A stretch of DNA of 64,000 nt from Mongoliimonas terrestris (GCF_001927285.1 NZ_MSIG01000001.1:310001-374000); one strand, 5' to 3'; numbered from the stretch's first letter, positions 47,024 through 56,229 are shown. Program-made: numbers and translations. Notes: generated from the sequence alone by a model not told the origin.

Positions 47024-47030
47024 GGGCTGT

Positions 47031-47059
47031 CATATACGGAAAGCCGGGGAAAACGGCAA
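47031..47059 (-). promoter_or_regulatory. Candidate sigma-70 promoter for leuC
   Basis: On the minus strand TTGCCG (47059-47054) and TATATG (47036-47031) are 17 bp apart. The start point would be near 47024, giving leuC a leader of about 235 nt. Confidence 0.5.
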
Positions 47060-47110
47060 CTGCGGTCTTGTGCTAGACTGGCGGCGTGACGGTCGGGCGC
47101 GGGGGCCACG

Positions 47111-47680
47111 ATGGCGGACCAGGCGATGCAGCGCATGTCGGTGGACGATTTCCTGGCGTGGGAAGCGCGCCAGGAGCCGAACTACGAGCTGGTGGACGGC
47201 CAGCCGGTGATGATGACCGGCGGCACCGCGGCGCACGACATCTTGCGTGGCAGCGTGAACATCGCCTTCCGCCAGGCGCTGCGCGGTCGCCCGTGCCGCG
47301 CCCACCTGGATCTGAAGGTGGTCTGCCCGAGCGGCAACGTCCGCTATCCGGACGCCCAGATCGACTGCGGGCCGACGACGCCAGGCGATGTGGCGGCGCA
47401 TGGGCCGGTCGTCGTGGTGGAGGTGGTGTCGCCGTCGTCCCAGGTCACCGACTATATCGCGAAGGTGCGGAACTAAGGGACCGTGCGGTCCATCACGACC
47501 TATCTGATCGTGCGCCAGGACATCGAGGAGGTGACCGTGCTCCGCCGCGAGGGCGAGCGGCTGGAGCTCTCGGAGGTGCACGAGGCGGCGGACGCGGTGA
47601 TCCACCTGCCGGAGGCCGGTATCGCGGTGACGCTCGCGGACATCTACGCGGACGAAACAGGGGCCGCGACGGAGGGCTAG
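47111..47680 (+). pseudogene. Uma2-family nuclease gene broken by a stop
   Basis: The frame encodes a Uma2-type (PD-(D/E)xK restriction-endonuclease-like) protein. The conserved YELVDGQPVMM, YPDAQIDCG and VVVEVVSPSSQ motifs are present in residues 1-121. An in-frame TAA at 47474-47476 then interrupts it. The same frame continues to 47680 with the expected C-terminal half (ITTYLIVRQDIEEVTVLRREGERLELSEVH). The family normally reads through this point; a single TAC-to-TAA change at RNY-G would explain the break. Function of Uma2 proteins is unclear; they are common in accessory regions. The stop could be a sequencing error. It is convergent with the methyltransferase gene; the ends overlap by four bases. 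Confidence 0.8.
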
Positions 47681-48519
47681 AGCGGCTTCTCCGCCGTCAG
47701 GGAGAAGCTCAGCGGGAAGCGCACGGCGCCGTCCGCCAGCCGGAAGGTGAAGACCCGGCCGTCGTCGTCCCGGTCGGCCGGCACCATGGACGGATAGAGG
47801 CGGTAGGGCAGCGTCTCGTGCTCGTCGAGCCGGGTCAGGCGAAGGCCGGCGGCGAGGAGACCGGTGACGATGGCCGAGAGCGGGTGGATCCACTCGTAGT
47901 TCCGGGTGCGGGCGATCGGCCGCGGGTCCCCGGTGTAGCTGGTGCTCTCGTCGCTGGCGATCGGCGCGCCCTCGGGCGTCAGCCAGTCGAAACGGGGGAC
48001 GAGCCGGCCGTCGACCTCGTCGAGCACCAGGGCGGACGGGTGCGTTTCGGCGAGGAAGAGCCGGCCGCCCGGCTTCAGGAGCGACGCCGCGACGGCCGCC
48101 CAGCGGGCGATGTCGGGCAGCCAGTTGATCGCCCCCCAGGTCACGTAGACGAGGTCGAAGGCGCCGTCGAGCGCCGCGCGGGCGGCATAGACGTCGGCCT
48201 CCACGAAGGCGACGTCGGGCCGGCCGGCCCGGGCCGCGAACCCGCGCGCGGCCGCGACCGCTTCCGCCGAGAAGTCGAGGCCGACCGGATGGGCGCCGAG
48301 ATGGGCGAGCGACAGGGTGTCGAGGCCGATGTGGCATTGCAGGTGCGCGACCCGCAAGCCCCGCACGTCGCCGATGCCGGCGACATCCACCGGGTGGAGG
48401 CTGGAGCGGCCGGCGAGCACCGCCGCGATGCCGTACATGCCGCCCTGGTCGGTGGCGTGGAGGACGGCGCGGTCGTCCCAGTTCGCCCGGTTGGCGGCGC
48501 GATAGACATCCTCCGACAT
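47677..48519 (-). CDS. Class I SAM-dependent methyltransferase
   Basis: A methyltransferase of 280 residues. The SAM-binding region reads VAHLQCHIGLDTLSLAHLGAHPVGLDFSAEAVAAAR near residues 58-93, a variant of the G-x-G-x-G loop in which the second Gly positions are Q-C-H-I-G. Further motifs are FDLVYVTWGAINWLPD and LLKPGGRLFLAETHP. The C-terminal part, with its Tyr/Trp-rich NYEWIHPLSAIVTGLLAAGL, resembles uncharacterised Methyltransf_25/11 proteins. ATG 48519 has GGAGAGG at five bases; GTG 48522 is adjacent. Substrate unknown. It stands between the broken Uma2 gene and rplS. Confidence 0.85.
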   Translation of the reverse strand: MSEDVYRAANRANWDDRAVLHATDQGGMYGIAAVLAGRSSLHPVDVAGIGDVRGLRVAHLQCHIGLDTLSLAHLGAHPVGLDFSAEAVAAARGFAARAGRPDVAFVEADVYAARAALDGAFDLVYVTWGAINWLPDIARWAAVAASLLKPGGRLFLAETHPSALVLDEVDGRLVPRFDWLTPEGAPIASDESTSYTGDPRPIARTRNYEWIHPLSAIVTGLLAAGLRLTRLDEHETLPYRLYPSMVPADRDDDGRVFTFRLADGAVRFPLSFSLTAEKPL

Positions 48520-48580
48520 CACGACCTCTCCTCACCGATGCGGTCTCGCCCGTGCGGACGACCGGTTTGAAACGAAACGA

Positions 48581-48596
48581 GCGGCCTTGCGGCCGC
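48581..48596 (-). terminator. Terminator candidate after rplS
   Basis: A 6-bp GC stem (GCGGCC-GCAA-GGCCGC on the minus strand) lies 32 bp after the rplS stop and is followed by TCGTTTCGTTTC. It is probably the end of the ribosomal operon. Confidence 0.55.
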
Positions 48597-48628
48597 CCGA
48601 GACAAAAAGACAGGAAAGCGCCGGCCGC

Positions 48629-49060
48629 TCACTCGGCGGCGTCGGCCGCCACCTTGGTCGGGCCGGACCGGGCGGCCTCGTTGAGCTTGCGGGCGCGGGC
48701 GTTGGTAGCCTCGAAGATGCGGGCCGACTTGCCGCGCAGATTGCGCAGATAGTAGAGCTTCGCCCGGCGCACCTTGCCGCGGCGGACCACGTCGACGCTG
48801 TCGATCAGCGGCGAGTAGACCGGGAAGACGCGCTCGACGCCCTCGCCGTAGGAGATCTTGCGGACGGTGAAGCTCTCGTTGAGGCCGCCGCCGCTCTTGG
48901 CGATCACGACGCCCTCGTAGGCCTGCACGCGGCTGCGGGTGCCTTCGACCACCTTCACGTTGACCCGGACGGTGTCGCCCGCGGAGAACGCCGGAAGCTT
49001 GCGCTGCTTCTCGATGACGGCCATCTGCTCGGCTTCGAGCTCGAGGATGATGTTGCTCAT
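48629..49060 (-). CDS. rplS: 50S ribosomal protein L19
   Basis: Ribosomal protein L19 at the 30S-50S interface. The 143-residue product starts [17 protein letters not shown] and carries [39 protein letters not shown] core motifs and [20 protein letters not shown] charged Ala-rich C-terminal tail of about 25 residues is common in alphaproteobacteria. The longer frame to 49255 was rejected because homology starts at ATG 49060. It is the last gene of the rpsP-rimM-trmD-rplS block, 211 bp after trmD. Confidence 0.97.
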   Translation of the reverse strand: MSNIILELEAEQMAVIEKQRKLPAFSAGDTVRVNVKVVEGTRSRVQAYEGVVIAKSGGGLNESFTVRKISYGEGVERVFPVYSPLIDSVDVVRRGKVRRAKLYYLRNLRGKSARIFEATNARARKLNEAARSGPTKVAADAAE

Positions 49061-49271
49061 CGGATGTCCAATGCCTTTTCGTTGAAGTCGAACGACCAGA
49101 GCGTCCACACGATCGTCTGATGCGACGGGGGCGTATTCGTCGTTCTTGGCTGTGCTTGGAATGACGGATGCGGGCTCATACACCAATGGACGCGGCTTGT
49201 CGACAGCGGGCGGCCGAAATTGCGGCGGTGCGGGGCACGCCGTACCGGCCCGCACCGCGACGAGCCGGGCG

Positions 49272-50003
49272 TCAGTCCGCCCGGCCGAGAAGGTCCGGAC
49301 GCCGCTCGCGCGTCACCCGCTCGGCCTCGTCGCGGCGCCAGCGGGCGATCCGCGCATGATCGCCGGAAAGGAGGACCGGCGGGATGGGCTCGCCCTCGAA
49401 CACCGCCGGCTTGGTGTATTGCGGATGCTCCAGGAGCCCGGATTCGAAGCTCTCCGTCTCGCCGGACGCCTCGTTGCCCATGACGCCCGGCAGGAGGCGG
49501 ACGACCGCGTCGAGGAGCACCAGCGCGGCAATCTCGCCGCCGGAGAGCACGTAGTCGCCGATCGACACCTCCTCCAGCGACCGGCGGCGGACCAGCCGGT
49601 CGTCGACGCCCTCGAAGCGGCCACAGAGGATGACGACACCCGGCCCGGCGGCGAGCGCCCGCACGCGGGCCTGCGTCAACGGGCGGCCGCGCGGCGACAT
49701 CAGGAGCCGGGGCCGGGGGTCGTCGGCGGGGGCAGTCGCATCGAGGGCGGCGGCCAGAATGTCGGCGCGCATCACCATGCCGGGGCCGCCGCCGGCCGGC
49801 GTGTCGTCCACGTGGCGGTGCCGGTCGGTGGCGAAGGCGCGGATCTGGACCGCTTCGAGGCCCCAGCGCCCGCCGGCGAGCGCCCGGCCGGCGAGACTGG
49901 CGCCGAGCGGCCCGGGGAACATCTCCGGATAGAGCGTGAGCACGCTCGCCCGGAAGGCCGGAGCGCCCGGGGGGGCACCGGGATCGGGAGCGGCGTCGGT
50001 CAT
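49272..50003 (-). CDS. trmD: tRNA (guanine-N1)-methyltransferase
   Basis: SPOUT-family enzyme that methylates G37 of tRNA to prevent frameshifting. The 243-residue product has [13 protein letters not shown], the [15 protein letters not shown] segment, and the knot motifs [24 protein letters not shown] and [26 protein letters not shown]. The first 18 residues are a Pro/Ala extension before the conserved [11 protein letters not shown]. Its ATG overlaps the rimM stop by four bases (ATGA), so the two are coupled. Confidence 0.97.
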   Translation of the reverse strand: MTDAAPDPGAPPGAPAFRASVLTLYPEMFPGPLGASLAGRALAGGRWGLEAVQIRAFATDRHRHVDDTPAGGGPGMVMRADILAAALDATAPADDPRPRLLMSPRGRPLTQARVRALAAGPGVVILCGRFEGVDDRLVRRRSLEEVSIGDYVLSGGEIAALVLLDAVVRLLPGVMGNEASGETESFESGLLEHPQYTKPAVFEGEPIPPVLLSGDHARIARWRRDEAERVTRERRPDLLGRAD

Positions 50004-50587
50004 GGCTGGTCGATGCCGTCGGGACCGTCCGGCGCCGCATCGGCCGCGGCGTTCGCATCGTCGAGAAGACCGGCGGGCGGATCGACGAGCACGCGCCGCG
50101 CCGTCAGGTCGACGGTCGGGACGACGGCCTTGGAGAACGGCAGGTAGATGCTCCTGAGACCGGGGCGGGCCACCTCCAAAAGGTCGTCGGCGCCGAAATT
50201 GGCGACCGCCACCACCGAGCCGATCGGGGTGCCGTCGACCGAGACCACGTCCAGGCCGACCAGATCGGCGTGGTAGAACTCGTCCTCGTCGTCGGGCTCC
50301 GGCAGGGCGGCGCGATCGACATAGAGCTTCGTGCGGGTGAGCCGTTCGGCGGCGGTGCGGTCGGGAACGCCTTCGAAGCGGACGACCAGCATGTCGTCCT
50401 TCAAGGGGCGCAGGGCCGTCACCACATAGCGCCGCCCGCGATCGTCCACGAGCGGGCCGTAGTCGGCGATCGCCTGGGGATCGGCGGTGAACGCCTTGAC
50501 GCGCACCTCGCCGCGCACGCCGTGGGCGGCGCCGATCTCGGCGAGAAGGACGGCGTTGGTGGGGGTATCAGTCAAAGATTTGGCCAT
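50000..50587 (-). CDS. rimM: Ribosome maturation factor RimM
   Basis: 16S rRNA-processing factor that binds S19 in late 30S assembly. The 195-residue product has the N-terminal [22 protein letters not shown] and the PRC-barrel domain around [23 protein letters not shown], ending with [21 protein letters not shown]. The last 20 residues are Asp/Ala-rich and variable. ATG 50587 lies within the 3' end of the upstream NYN gene (16-bp overlap), an unusual junction caused by the insertion between rpsP and rimM. Four-base overlap with trmD downstream. Confidence 0.95.
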   Translation of the reverse strand: MAKSLTDTPTNAVLLAEIGAAHGVRGEVRVKAFTADPQAIADYGPLVDDRGRRYVVTALRPLKDDMLVVRFEGVPDRTAAERLTRTKLYVDRAALPEPDDEDEFYHADLVGLDVVSVDGTPIGSVVAVANFGADDLLEVARPGLRSIYLPFSKAVVPTVDLTARRVLVDPPAGLLDDANAAADAAPDGPDGIDQP

Positions 50588-51162
50588 GGCACCTGCCGAA
50601 CATAATCGACGTGCCAAGTCAATTCCGGAGCTGGCCTGTGTCCGGGTACGACCGCAAGGACAGTCCGCAAGCCTGCGATGCGAGCGTACTTCAGAGCCGG
50701 TACGCAGTCGGTATCGCCAGACATCAGAACGATGCGCGTTGCCGCCTTCGTCTCGCAGAATTTTGCGACGTCCAGCCCGATGCGCATGTCGACGCCCTTC
50801 TGCTCAAAGCTCGGCGCGAAATGCTCATCGTCCAATTGATCAGCCGATATGGGCGTCTTTTTCGGGATCCAACCCCGAAACTTCAGGACACCGCGGCGGA
50901 CGGCAAACAGATCGCGCGATGCAAGGTCCTTCAACCAAGCATCCGACCCCGAGAACTCGAACGGCGCGCCGGAGACAGGAAGCTTCACGGTTCCAGAATA
51001 GGGCGCGCAGTCATAGTAGAGGAAACGAAAGGGACGCTCGTCCGGCGCTAAAGCTTTGTGCGCGACCGCGGCGATCAAGGCAGGATTGAACTCCAATCCT
51101 GCCTTGATCGCGGCTACGCGAAGATGACCACCGTCGATCAGTACAGCCGTGCTGTCGTCCAT
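50572..51162 (-). CDS. NYN-domain (LabA/DUF88-like) protein
   Basis: A 196-residue NYN-domain protein of the PIN-like nuclease superfamily. The acidic active-site candidates are Asp10 (TAVLIDGGHL), the Asp in FLYYDCAPYSG, and the Asps in EQKGVDMRIGLDVAKFC and IVLMSGDTDCVPALKYAR, which give the family's metal-binding layout. Codon use is less GC-biased than in all neighbours, suggesting transfer. It sits between rpsP and rimM, where no gene is expected, and its stop overlaps rimM by 16 bp. Its 5' region holds two strong palindromes, one internal to the coding sequence. Role unknown; relatives act on RNA, toxins or phage defence. Confidence 0.88.
   Translation of the reverse strand: MDDSTAVLIDGGHLRVAAIKAGLEFNPALIAAVAHKALAPDERPFRFLYYDCAPYSGTVKLPVSGAPFEFSGSDAWLKDLASRDLFAVRRGVLKFRGWIPKKTPISADQLDDEHFAPSFEQKGVDMRIGLDVAKFCETKAATRIVLMSGDTDCVPALKYARIAGLRTVLAVVPGHRPAPELTWHVDYVRQVPWPNL
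51071..51111. repeat. 18-bp inverted repeat inside the NYN gene
   Basis: GCGATCAAGGCAGGATTG (51071-51088) is repeated exactly in inverted form at 51094-51111, with a 5-nt loop. It spans about codons 18-30 of the NYN gene, encoding residues AIKAGLEFNPALIAA. Such a long perfect stem in coding sequence near a start is unusual and could hinder translation or be recognised by the nuclease. Confidence 0.85.
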
Positions 51163-51168
51163 TTGTGC

Positions 51169-51200
51169 GAAACCCCCTCGCGTCGCCGCTCGGGGGTTTC
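51169..51200 (-). promoter_or_regulatory. Hairpin sequestering the NYN ribosome-binding site
   Basis: A perfect 9-bp inverted repeat (GAAACCCCC, 51169-51177, with 51192-51200) has a 14-nt loop. On the minus strand its 3' arm contains GGGGG, the only Shine-Dalgarno-like sequence before ATG 51162. Translation of the NYN gene could therefore be controlled by opening this hairpin. Confidence 0.5.
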
Positions 51201-51239
51201 AGATACATGCCCGCCTACGGGCGTAGCGGATATCAACCA

Positions 51240-51264
51240 CAGATGGAGCAGAACGCTCCATCTG
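51240..51264 (-). terminator. Hairpin directly after rpsP
   Basis: A perfect 10-bp inverted repeat (CAGATGGAGC, 51240-51249, with 51255-51264) with a 5-nt loop begins 8 bp after the rpsP stop. Downstream on the minus strand comes TGGTTGATAT, a poor T tract, so termination would be partial. Confidence 0.5.
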
Positions 51265-51272
51265 TCAAGGAA

Positions 51273-51629
51273 TCACTCCGCGGTCGCGGCGGCCTCGGCC
51301 TTCTGGGCGCGCTCGGCGGCGCGTTCCTTCGCCTTGGTGCCGGGCTCGGCCTTCTGCGGGTTGTTGCGGGCCGGGCGGTTGACGAGGCCGGCGACGTCGA
51401 GGAAGCGCAGCACCCGGTCGGTCGGCTGGGCGCCATGGGCGAGCCAGTGCTTGGCGCGGTCGAGGTCGAGCTTGACGCGGTCCTCGCTGTCGCGCGGCTT
51501 CAACGGGTCGAAGGTGCCGATCTTCTCGATGAAGCGGCCGTCGCGCGGCGAGCGGGCGTCGGCGATGACGATCGAGTAGTGGGGACGCTTCTTGGCGCCG
51601 CCGCGGGCGAGACGGATCTTCAGGGACAT
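51273..51629 (-). CDS. rpsP: 30S ribosomal protein S16
   Basis: Ribosomal protein S16, needed for 30S assembly. The 118-residue product starts [21 protein letters not shown] and has [14 protein letters not shown] and [23 protein letters not shown] 35-residue Ala/Glu/Lys-rich tail is typical of this order. It is downstream of ffh by 89 bp. The next gene should be rimM, but an NYN-domain gene and three hairpins intervene. Confidence 0.97.
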   Translation of the reverse strand: MSLKIRLARGGAKKRPHYSIVIADARSPRDGRFIEKIGTFDPLKPRDSEDRVKLDLDRAKHWLAHGAQPTDRVLRFLDVAGLVNRPARNNPQKAEPGTKAKERAAERAQKAEAAATAE

Positions 51630-51718
51630 GCTTGGTCTTCCTTCGTGTGGTCTGGCGTGTGGTCTGGAAACGGAAAGCGGTGTGGAGGTCGTCGGTCGTC
51701 GGACCGGAACGACCGGGG

Positions 51719-53266
51719 TTACTTCTTCTTGGGCCCCTTGCCGGCCCCCGGCAGGCCGGGCATGCGCGGCATGCCGGGAAGGCCGGGCAGCCCGCCGAGG
51801 CCAGGGGGGAGACCCGGGGGCAGGCCGGGCGGCATTCCGCCGGCGCCGCCGCCCATCCCCATATCCTTGGCCATCTTCTCAAGGGCGGCCGGGTCCATGC
51901 GGGAGAGGTCCGGCATGCCGCCGCCGCCGCCGAACATGGAGCCGAGGGCGCCCATCATGCCGCCCTTCTTCTTGCCCATGGCCTTCATCATGTCGGCCAT
52001 CTGGCGGTGCAGCTTCAGCACCTTGTTGACGTCGGCGACGTCGGTGCCGGATCCGGCCGCGATGCGCCGGCGCCGCTTGGCGTCGAGGAGGGCGGGCTTG
52101 GCGCGCTCCTTCTTGGTCATCGACTGGATGACGGCGATCTGGCGCTTGAGGAAGCGGTCGTCGAGGCCGGCGGCGGCCATCTGGCCCTTCATCTTCCCCA
52201 TGCCGGGCATGAGGCCCATGATGCCGCCCATGCCGCCGAGCTTCTGCATCTGCTTCAGCTGCTCGGCGAGGTCGTCGAGGTCGAACTCGCCCTTGCCCAT
52301 GCGGGCGGCCATCTTGGCCGCCTTCTCGGCGTCGATGCCGGCGGCGGCCTTCTCCACCAGGGCGACGATGTCGCCCATGCCGAGGATGCGGTCGGCGACA
52401 CGGCTCGGGTGGAAGTCCTCCAGCGCGTCGGCCTTCTCGCCGACGCCCATCAGCTTGATCGGCTTGCCGGTGACGGCGCGCATGGAGAGCGCGGCGCCGC
52501 CGCGTCCGTCGCCGTCGACGCGGGTGAGCACAATGCCGGTGATGCCGAGCCGCCCGTCGAAGGCGCGCGCGGTGTTCACCGCGTCCTGGCCGGTGAGGGC
52601 GTCGGCGACGAGCAGCACCTCGTGCGGCTCGGTCACCCGCTTCACCTCGGCGGCCTCGTCCATCAGGCCCTCGTCCACGGTGACGCGGCCGGCGGTGTCG
52701 AGGATCACCACGTCGTAGCCGCCGAGGCGGGCGGCGGTCATCGCGCGGCGGGCGATCTCCACCGCCGACTGGCTCATGACGATCGGCAGGGTGTCGATGC
52801 CGTTCTGCTCGCCGAGCACCTTCAGCTGCTCCATGGCGGCCGGGCGGCGGGTGTCGAGGGAGGCCATCAGCACCTTGCGGCGCTCGCGCTCCTTCAGGCG
52901 GCGGGCGATCTTGGCGGTCGTGGTGGTCTTGCCGGAGCCCTGCAGGCCGACCATCAGGATCGGCACCGGGGCGGCCGCCTGCAGGTCGATGGGCTTGGCC
53001 TCCGAGCCGAGGGTGGCGATGAGCTCGTCGTGGACGATCTTGACGACCATCTGGCCGGGCGTGATCGACTTCACCACCTCGGCGCCGACCGCGCGGGCCT
53101 TCACCCGGTCGGTGAAGGACTTCACCACGTCGAGGGCGACGTCGGCCTCCAGGAGCGCCCGGCGCACCTCGCGCATCGCTTCCGACACGTCGGCCTCCGA
53201 CAGCGCGCCGCGGCGCGTCAGTTTGTCGAAGATGCCGCTGAGGCGATCGGACAGGCTTTCGAACAT
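51719..53266 (-). CDS. ffh: Signal recognition particle protein Ffh
   Basis: SRP54 GTPase that targets nascent membrane proteins together with 4.5S RNA. The 515-residue product has the N-domain [20 protein letters not shown] and the G-domain P-loop [11 protein letters not shown] near residue 110. DTAGR and [14 protein letters not shown] follow, and the C-terminal M domain is very rich in Met and Gly ([21 protein letters not shown]). A Pro/Gly/Leu repeat tail ([10 protein letters not shown]) ends the protein. It is the first gene of the ffh-rpsP block. Confidence 0.97.
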   Translation of the reverse strand: MFESLSDRLSGIFDKLTRRGALSEADVSEAMREVRRALLEADVALDVVKSFTDRVKARAVGAEVVKSITPGQMVVKIVHDELIATLGSEAKPIDLQAAAPVPILMVGLQGSGKTTTTAKIARRLKERERRKVLMASLDTRRPAAMEQLKVLGEQNGIDTLPIVMSQSAVEIARRAMTAARLGGYDVVILDTAGRVTVDEGLMDEAAEVKRVTEPHEVLLVADALTGQDAVNTARAFDGRLGITGIVLTRVDGDGRGGAALSMRAVTGKPIKLMGVGEKADALEDFHPSRVADRILGMGDIVALVEKAAAGIDAEKAAKMAARMGKGEFDLDDLAEQLKQMQKLGGMGGIMGLMPGMGKMKGQMAAAGLDDRFLKRQIAVIQSMTKKERAKPALLDAKRRRRIAAGSGTDVADVNKVLKLHRQMADMMKAMGKKKGGMMGALGSMFGGGGGMPDLSRMDPAALEKMAKDMGMGGGAGGMPPGLPPGLPPGLGGLPGLPGMPRMPGLPGAGKGPKKK

Positions 53267-53515
53267 GGGGTCTCTCTCTCACGAACCGGGCGGGTGCCCG
53301 GCTCATGTGGTCCCGATCCGCCGCCGGCCCAAGCCCCCGATCCCCGCCGCGGCGACCGCGACGGCCGCCGGAGCGGCGCCATCACGGCAAGCACGAAGCG
53401 CACCCGCGGGCGCACAGCGCTGGCGGATGGGGACCTCCGGGGTCTGGCCCCGGTCGGTGGCTCGGGCGCGGAACGGCCGAGAATGGCGGGTCGTTACCGG
53501 CTCGGCGCCTGAAAG

Positions 53516-54568
53516 TCAAGTCCGCTCGGGCGCCTCAAGCGGGCGCGGCGCCTCCTCCGGCCACGGGCCGGCGGCGCGTGCCAGGGCCGCGGCCCGATGA
53601 TCGCGCGGCGTGGCGCCGAGGATCCGCCGGAAGGCGCGGTTGAAGGTGGAGAGATCCTTGAAGCCCACCCGGAAGGCCACGTCGGCGACCCGGTCGTCGG
53701 CGCCGGGGCGGTCCAGGATGTCCGCCGCCGCGCGCACCCGCACCGCCCTCAGGAGGTCGGAGAAGCTGGTGCCCTGGTCTTCCAGGAGCGCCTGGACGCT
53801 GCGCGGCGAGAGGCCGAGGTCGGCCGCGACCGCCTCGATGCCGAGGTCCGGGTCCGCGTGGCGGGACTGGAGGATGATGTGGATGCGGCGCCGGCGCGCG
53901 GCCTTGACGCCCGCCCGTTCGGTCTCCGCGGCAAGGTCCGGCCGGAGCACCGCGGCGACGAGGTCGGCCACATGGCGCTCCGCGAGCGGCCCGAGCGCGG
54001 CCGAGAGCGCCGGACCGGCGCTCCGCAGATGGTCCAGGTAGCTGCCGAGGAGCGCCAGGCAGGCCCGGTCCGCGCCCCGCAGGGGGCCGGCGCACCGGTC
54101 CGGATCGAGACCGCGGAGCACCAGTTCGGCCTTCGGCAGCTTGATGCCGATGAAGGATGCCCGGCCGGGCACGGCGATGCGGCTCGGCCGGCCGGTGCGC
54201 AGCACCGCCACTTCGCCGGCCCGCACCGGAACCGCGCCGGCCCCTTCCCCGGCGGTGAAGACGCCGCCGGTGCCGAGGTTGAAGGTCACAGCGTCGTCCG
54301 CCTCGGCGGCATGCCAACTGGCCCGGCTCATGCCGAGGGCGCTCGCCTCGTAGGCCGCCACCAGGACGGATCCGGACACCAGGACGTCGACCCGGATGGC
54401 GGTCGGCCCGCCGCCGAGCGGCTCCACGTCCACCGGCAGGATGGTCTCGGAGAAGCGTCGGCTGAACCGCTGCACGGAGGCCCGGTCCCCGCGGGCGAGA
54501 ACGGCCTGCAGGTGCGGGCGGGCGGACCCGGCGGGTGCGGCGACGGCAGGATGGGGAAACGACGACAT
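53516..54568 (-). CDS. AraC-family transcriptional regulator
   Basis: Regulator of 350 residues with an N-terminal AraC_binding_2-like sensory domain (residues 25-190, including ETILPVDVEPLGGGPTAIRVDVLV) and a C-terminal double HTH. The first HTH is DPDLGIEAVAADLGLSPRSVQALLEDQG, the second RVADVAFRVGFKDLSTFNRAFRRILGATPRDHR, both canonical. ATG 54568 has AGGA at seven bases. The frame upstream to 54835 runs through the divergent promoter region and was rejected. It is divergent from a LuxR-type gene, with a palindrome between them. Target and inducer unknown. Confidence 0.9.
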   Translation of the reverse strand: MSSFPHPAVAAPAGSARPHLQAVLARGDRASVQRFSRRFSETILPVDVEPLGGGPTAIRVDVLVSGSVLVAAYEASALGMSRASWHAAEADDAVTFNLGTGGVFTAGEGAGAVPVRAGEVAVLRTGRPSRIAVPGRASFIGIKLPKAELVLRGLDPDRCAGPLRGADRACLALLGSYLDHLRSAGPALSAALGPLAERHVADLVAAVLRPDLAAETERAGVKAARRRRIHIILQSRHADPDLGIEAVAADLGLSPRSVQALLEDQGTSFSDLLRAVRVRAAADILDRPGADDRVADVAFRVGFKDLSTFNRAFRRILGATPRDHRAAALARAAGPWPEEAPRPLEAPERT

Positions 54569-54966
54569 GACGAGGTCCTGCGGTGCGTGGCCCAAGGGAC
54601 GGTGCCGGAGCCTCCCGCGACGGGAGAGCCACCTTGACCGGGATGGCCGGTCCCCGCCGAAGCACGGGTCGCGCCAGCCGTTGCAACCGGAGGCGCATTG
54701 GTGTCCGGCCAGGCGGGCCGGGTGGCGCACGGCGTCCCCCGCCGGACCGCGGAGGCTGCGCCGTTTGCCCGGAACCCCTGCGTCCCATGCAGAGACGGTC
54801 AAAAGCGAGCGTGCTATGTTTCTCGACTGTAACACAGAGCCCGATCCGGGCGAAATCCCGGATCGGGTCGTCGTTATGTCTGCGTCAGGACGTGGATCGA
54901 GCGTCGGGTCGCGGTGCGCGGGGTTTTCGCACTGCGCTCGCTCGTCCGCAAACGGGGAGTGGAGCC
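54569..54966. other. Divergent promoter region AraC/LuxR genes
   Basis: The 398 bp hold no supportable gene. The only clear structure is the 11-bp palindrome at 54840-54867. The stretch 54800-54840 is AT-richer and probably contains a promoter, but no clean -35/-10 pair stands out. Confidence 0.4.
54840..54867. promoter_or_regulatory. Palindrome between AraC and LuxR genes
   Basis: A perfect 11-bp inverted repeat, CCCGATCCGGG (54840-54850) and CCCGGATCGGG (54857-54867), with a 6-nt spacer. It lies 100 bp before the LuxR-type start and could be an operator for either regulator, or a terminator-like hairpin without T tract. Confidence 0.4.
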
Positions 54967-56067
54967 ATGGGTCCGGCAGCGCGCTCTCACACCGAGGACC
55001 TCCTGGAAGCGATCTACGACTGCGCGCTCACGCCGGGCGGCTGGGCGCCGGTCCTGAAGCGGCTCTGCGACGTGGTCGGCGCGGAGGCCGCCACGCTGGT
55101 GACGCACGAGCAGGCGACCCGCAACGCCATGCCGCCGGAGGGCGCCAGCACGGATCCGAGTCTGGCCCGCGCCTACTGCGAGCGCTACGCCCGGCTGAAC
55201 CCTCACCTCGGCCAGATCCGCGTGGACCCGCGGGAGGGACGGGTGACCACGAGCCTGACGGCGCTCGATCCGCGCACCTTCCGCCGTTCGCGCTTCTTCG
55301 AGGAATGGTGCCAGCCGAGCGGCTTCCACGAGCTTGCCATCGTGGAACTCGCCCGCACGCCCACCCACCTCGGCACCCTCGGCCTCGCCCGGGCGGACGC
55401 CGACGGCCCCTACGACCCGGAGGCGCTGGAGACGCTGCGCCGGTTCGCGCCCCACGTCGGCCGCGCGGCCCGGCTCTCCTCCCTCGTCAAAGAGGAGCGC
55501 GCCTGCAACGACGCCCTCTCGGCCCTGGTGGAGAAGCTGGCGGTGGCGACGCTTCTCGTCGACAGCGGCGGCCGGCTGGTGCGCGCCAACGCGGCGGGCA
55601 CCGCGCTGATCGAGGAGGGCCAGGTGGCGACCGTGCGGGAGCGCCGGCTGCGGCTGGTGGACTCCAAGGCGGACGCCGCCGTGCAGCGCGCGCTTGCCAA
55701 CGGCGGCGTGGTGCCGGCCTATGTGGCGGCGCACGACAGCGGGCGGGTGCCCCGCCTCGTCACCGTGTTGCCGGCCTCCGAGCGCACAGGCGGGCTCGCC
55801 GTGGTGCTGATCGGCCGATCGCAGCACCTGCGGGCCGACGGCGACCGGATCATGACCGAGGTCTTCGGCCTCACGGCGGCGGAGAACCGGGTGCTCGGCC
55901 TCCTGGTCACGGGCGCCTCGCCGACCGAGGCCGCCGAGCGGCTCGGGCTCTCCATCGCCACCGTGCGCACCCACATCCGCCGGGTGCTGGACAAGACCGG
56001 ATCGAGCCGGCAGGCCGACCTGATGTGCATCGTCCACCGGGTGGTGCCGCCGCTGCGCGGCGAGTGA
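54967..56067 (+). CDS. LuxR-family transcriptional regulator
   Basis: A 366-residue regulator with a C-terminal LuxR HTH (FGLTAAENRVLGLLVTGASPTEAAERLGLSIATVRTHIRRVLDKTG, residues 298-342). The N-terminal half (YDCALTPGGWAPVLKRLCDVVGAEAATLV) is a GAF/PAS-like fold typical of orphan alphaproteobacterial LuxR proteins, without the acyl-homoserine-lactone-binding residues of the autoinducer domain. ATG 54967 is preceded by GGAG. No luxI is nearby. A residual PAS-like segment around residues 185-270 (ATLLVDSGGRLVRANAAG) may bind a ligand. Divergent from the AraC-type gene. Confidence 0.88.
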   Translation: MGPAARSHTEDLLEAIYDCALTPGGWAPVLKRLCDVVGAEAATLVTHEQATRNAMPPEGASTDPSLARAYCERYARLNPHLGQIRVDPREGRVTTSLTALDPRTFRRSRFFEEWCQPSGFHELAIVELARTPTHLGTLGLARADADGPYDPEALETLRRFAPHVGRAARLSSLVKEERACNDALSALVEKLAVATLLVDSGGRLVRANAAGTALIEEGQVATVRERRLRLVDSKADAAVQRALANGGVVPAYVAAHDSGRVPRLVTVLPASERTGGLAVVLIGRSQHLRADGDRIMTEVFGLTAAENRVLGLLVTGASPTEAAERLGLSIATVRTHIRRVLDKTGSSRQADLMCIVHRVVPPLRGE

Positions 56068-56229
56068 TACCAAGCGCGTAACGAGCCGGGTACGAGTCCC
56101 GCCGCCGGCCGGGGCCGGCGGTTGCATCTTCCGCCCGGCATCAAGACCGCCTACATGTGGGCGAAGGATCGGACGCGGCGTTGGCGCGCGCGGATCCGGG
56201 CGTTTTTCTGCAGAAGGTGCCGGCGGCAG

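Noticed and set aside
44514..47033. A long minus-strand frame over leuC
   Set aside because: Out of frame with leuC, which is unambiguous; it lacks any domain.
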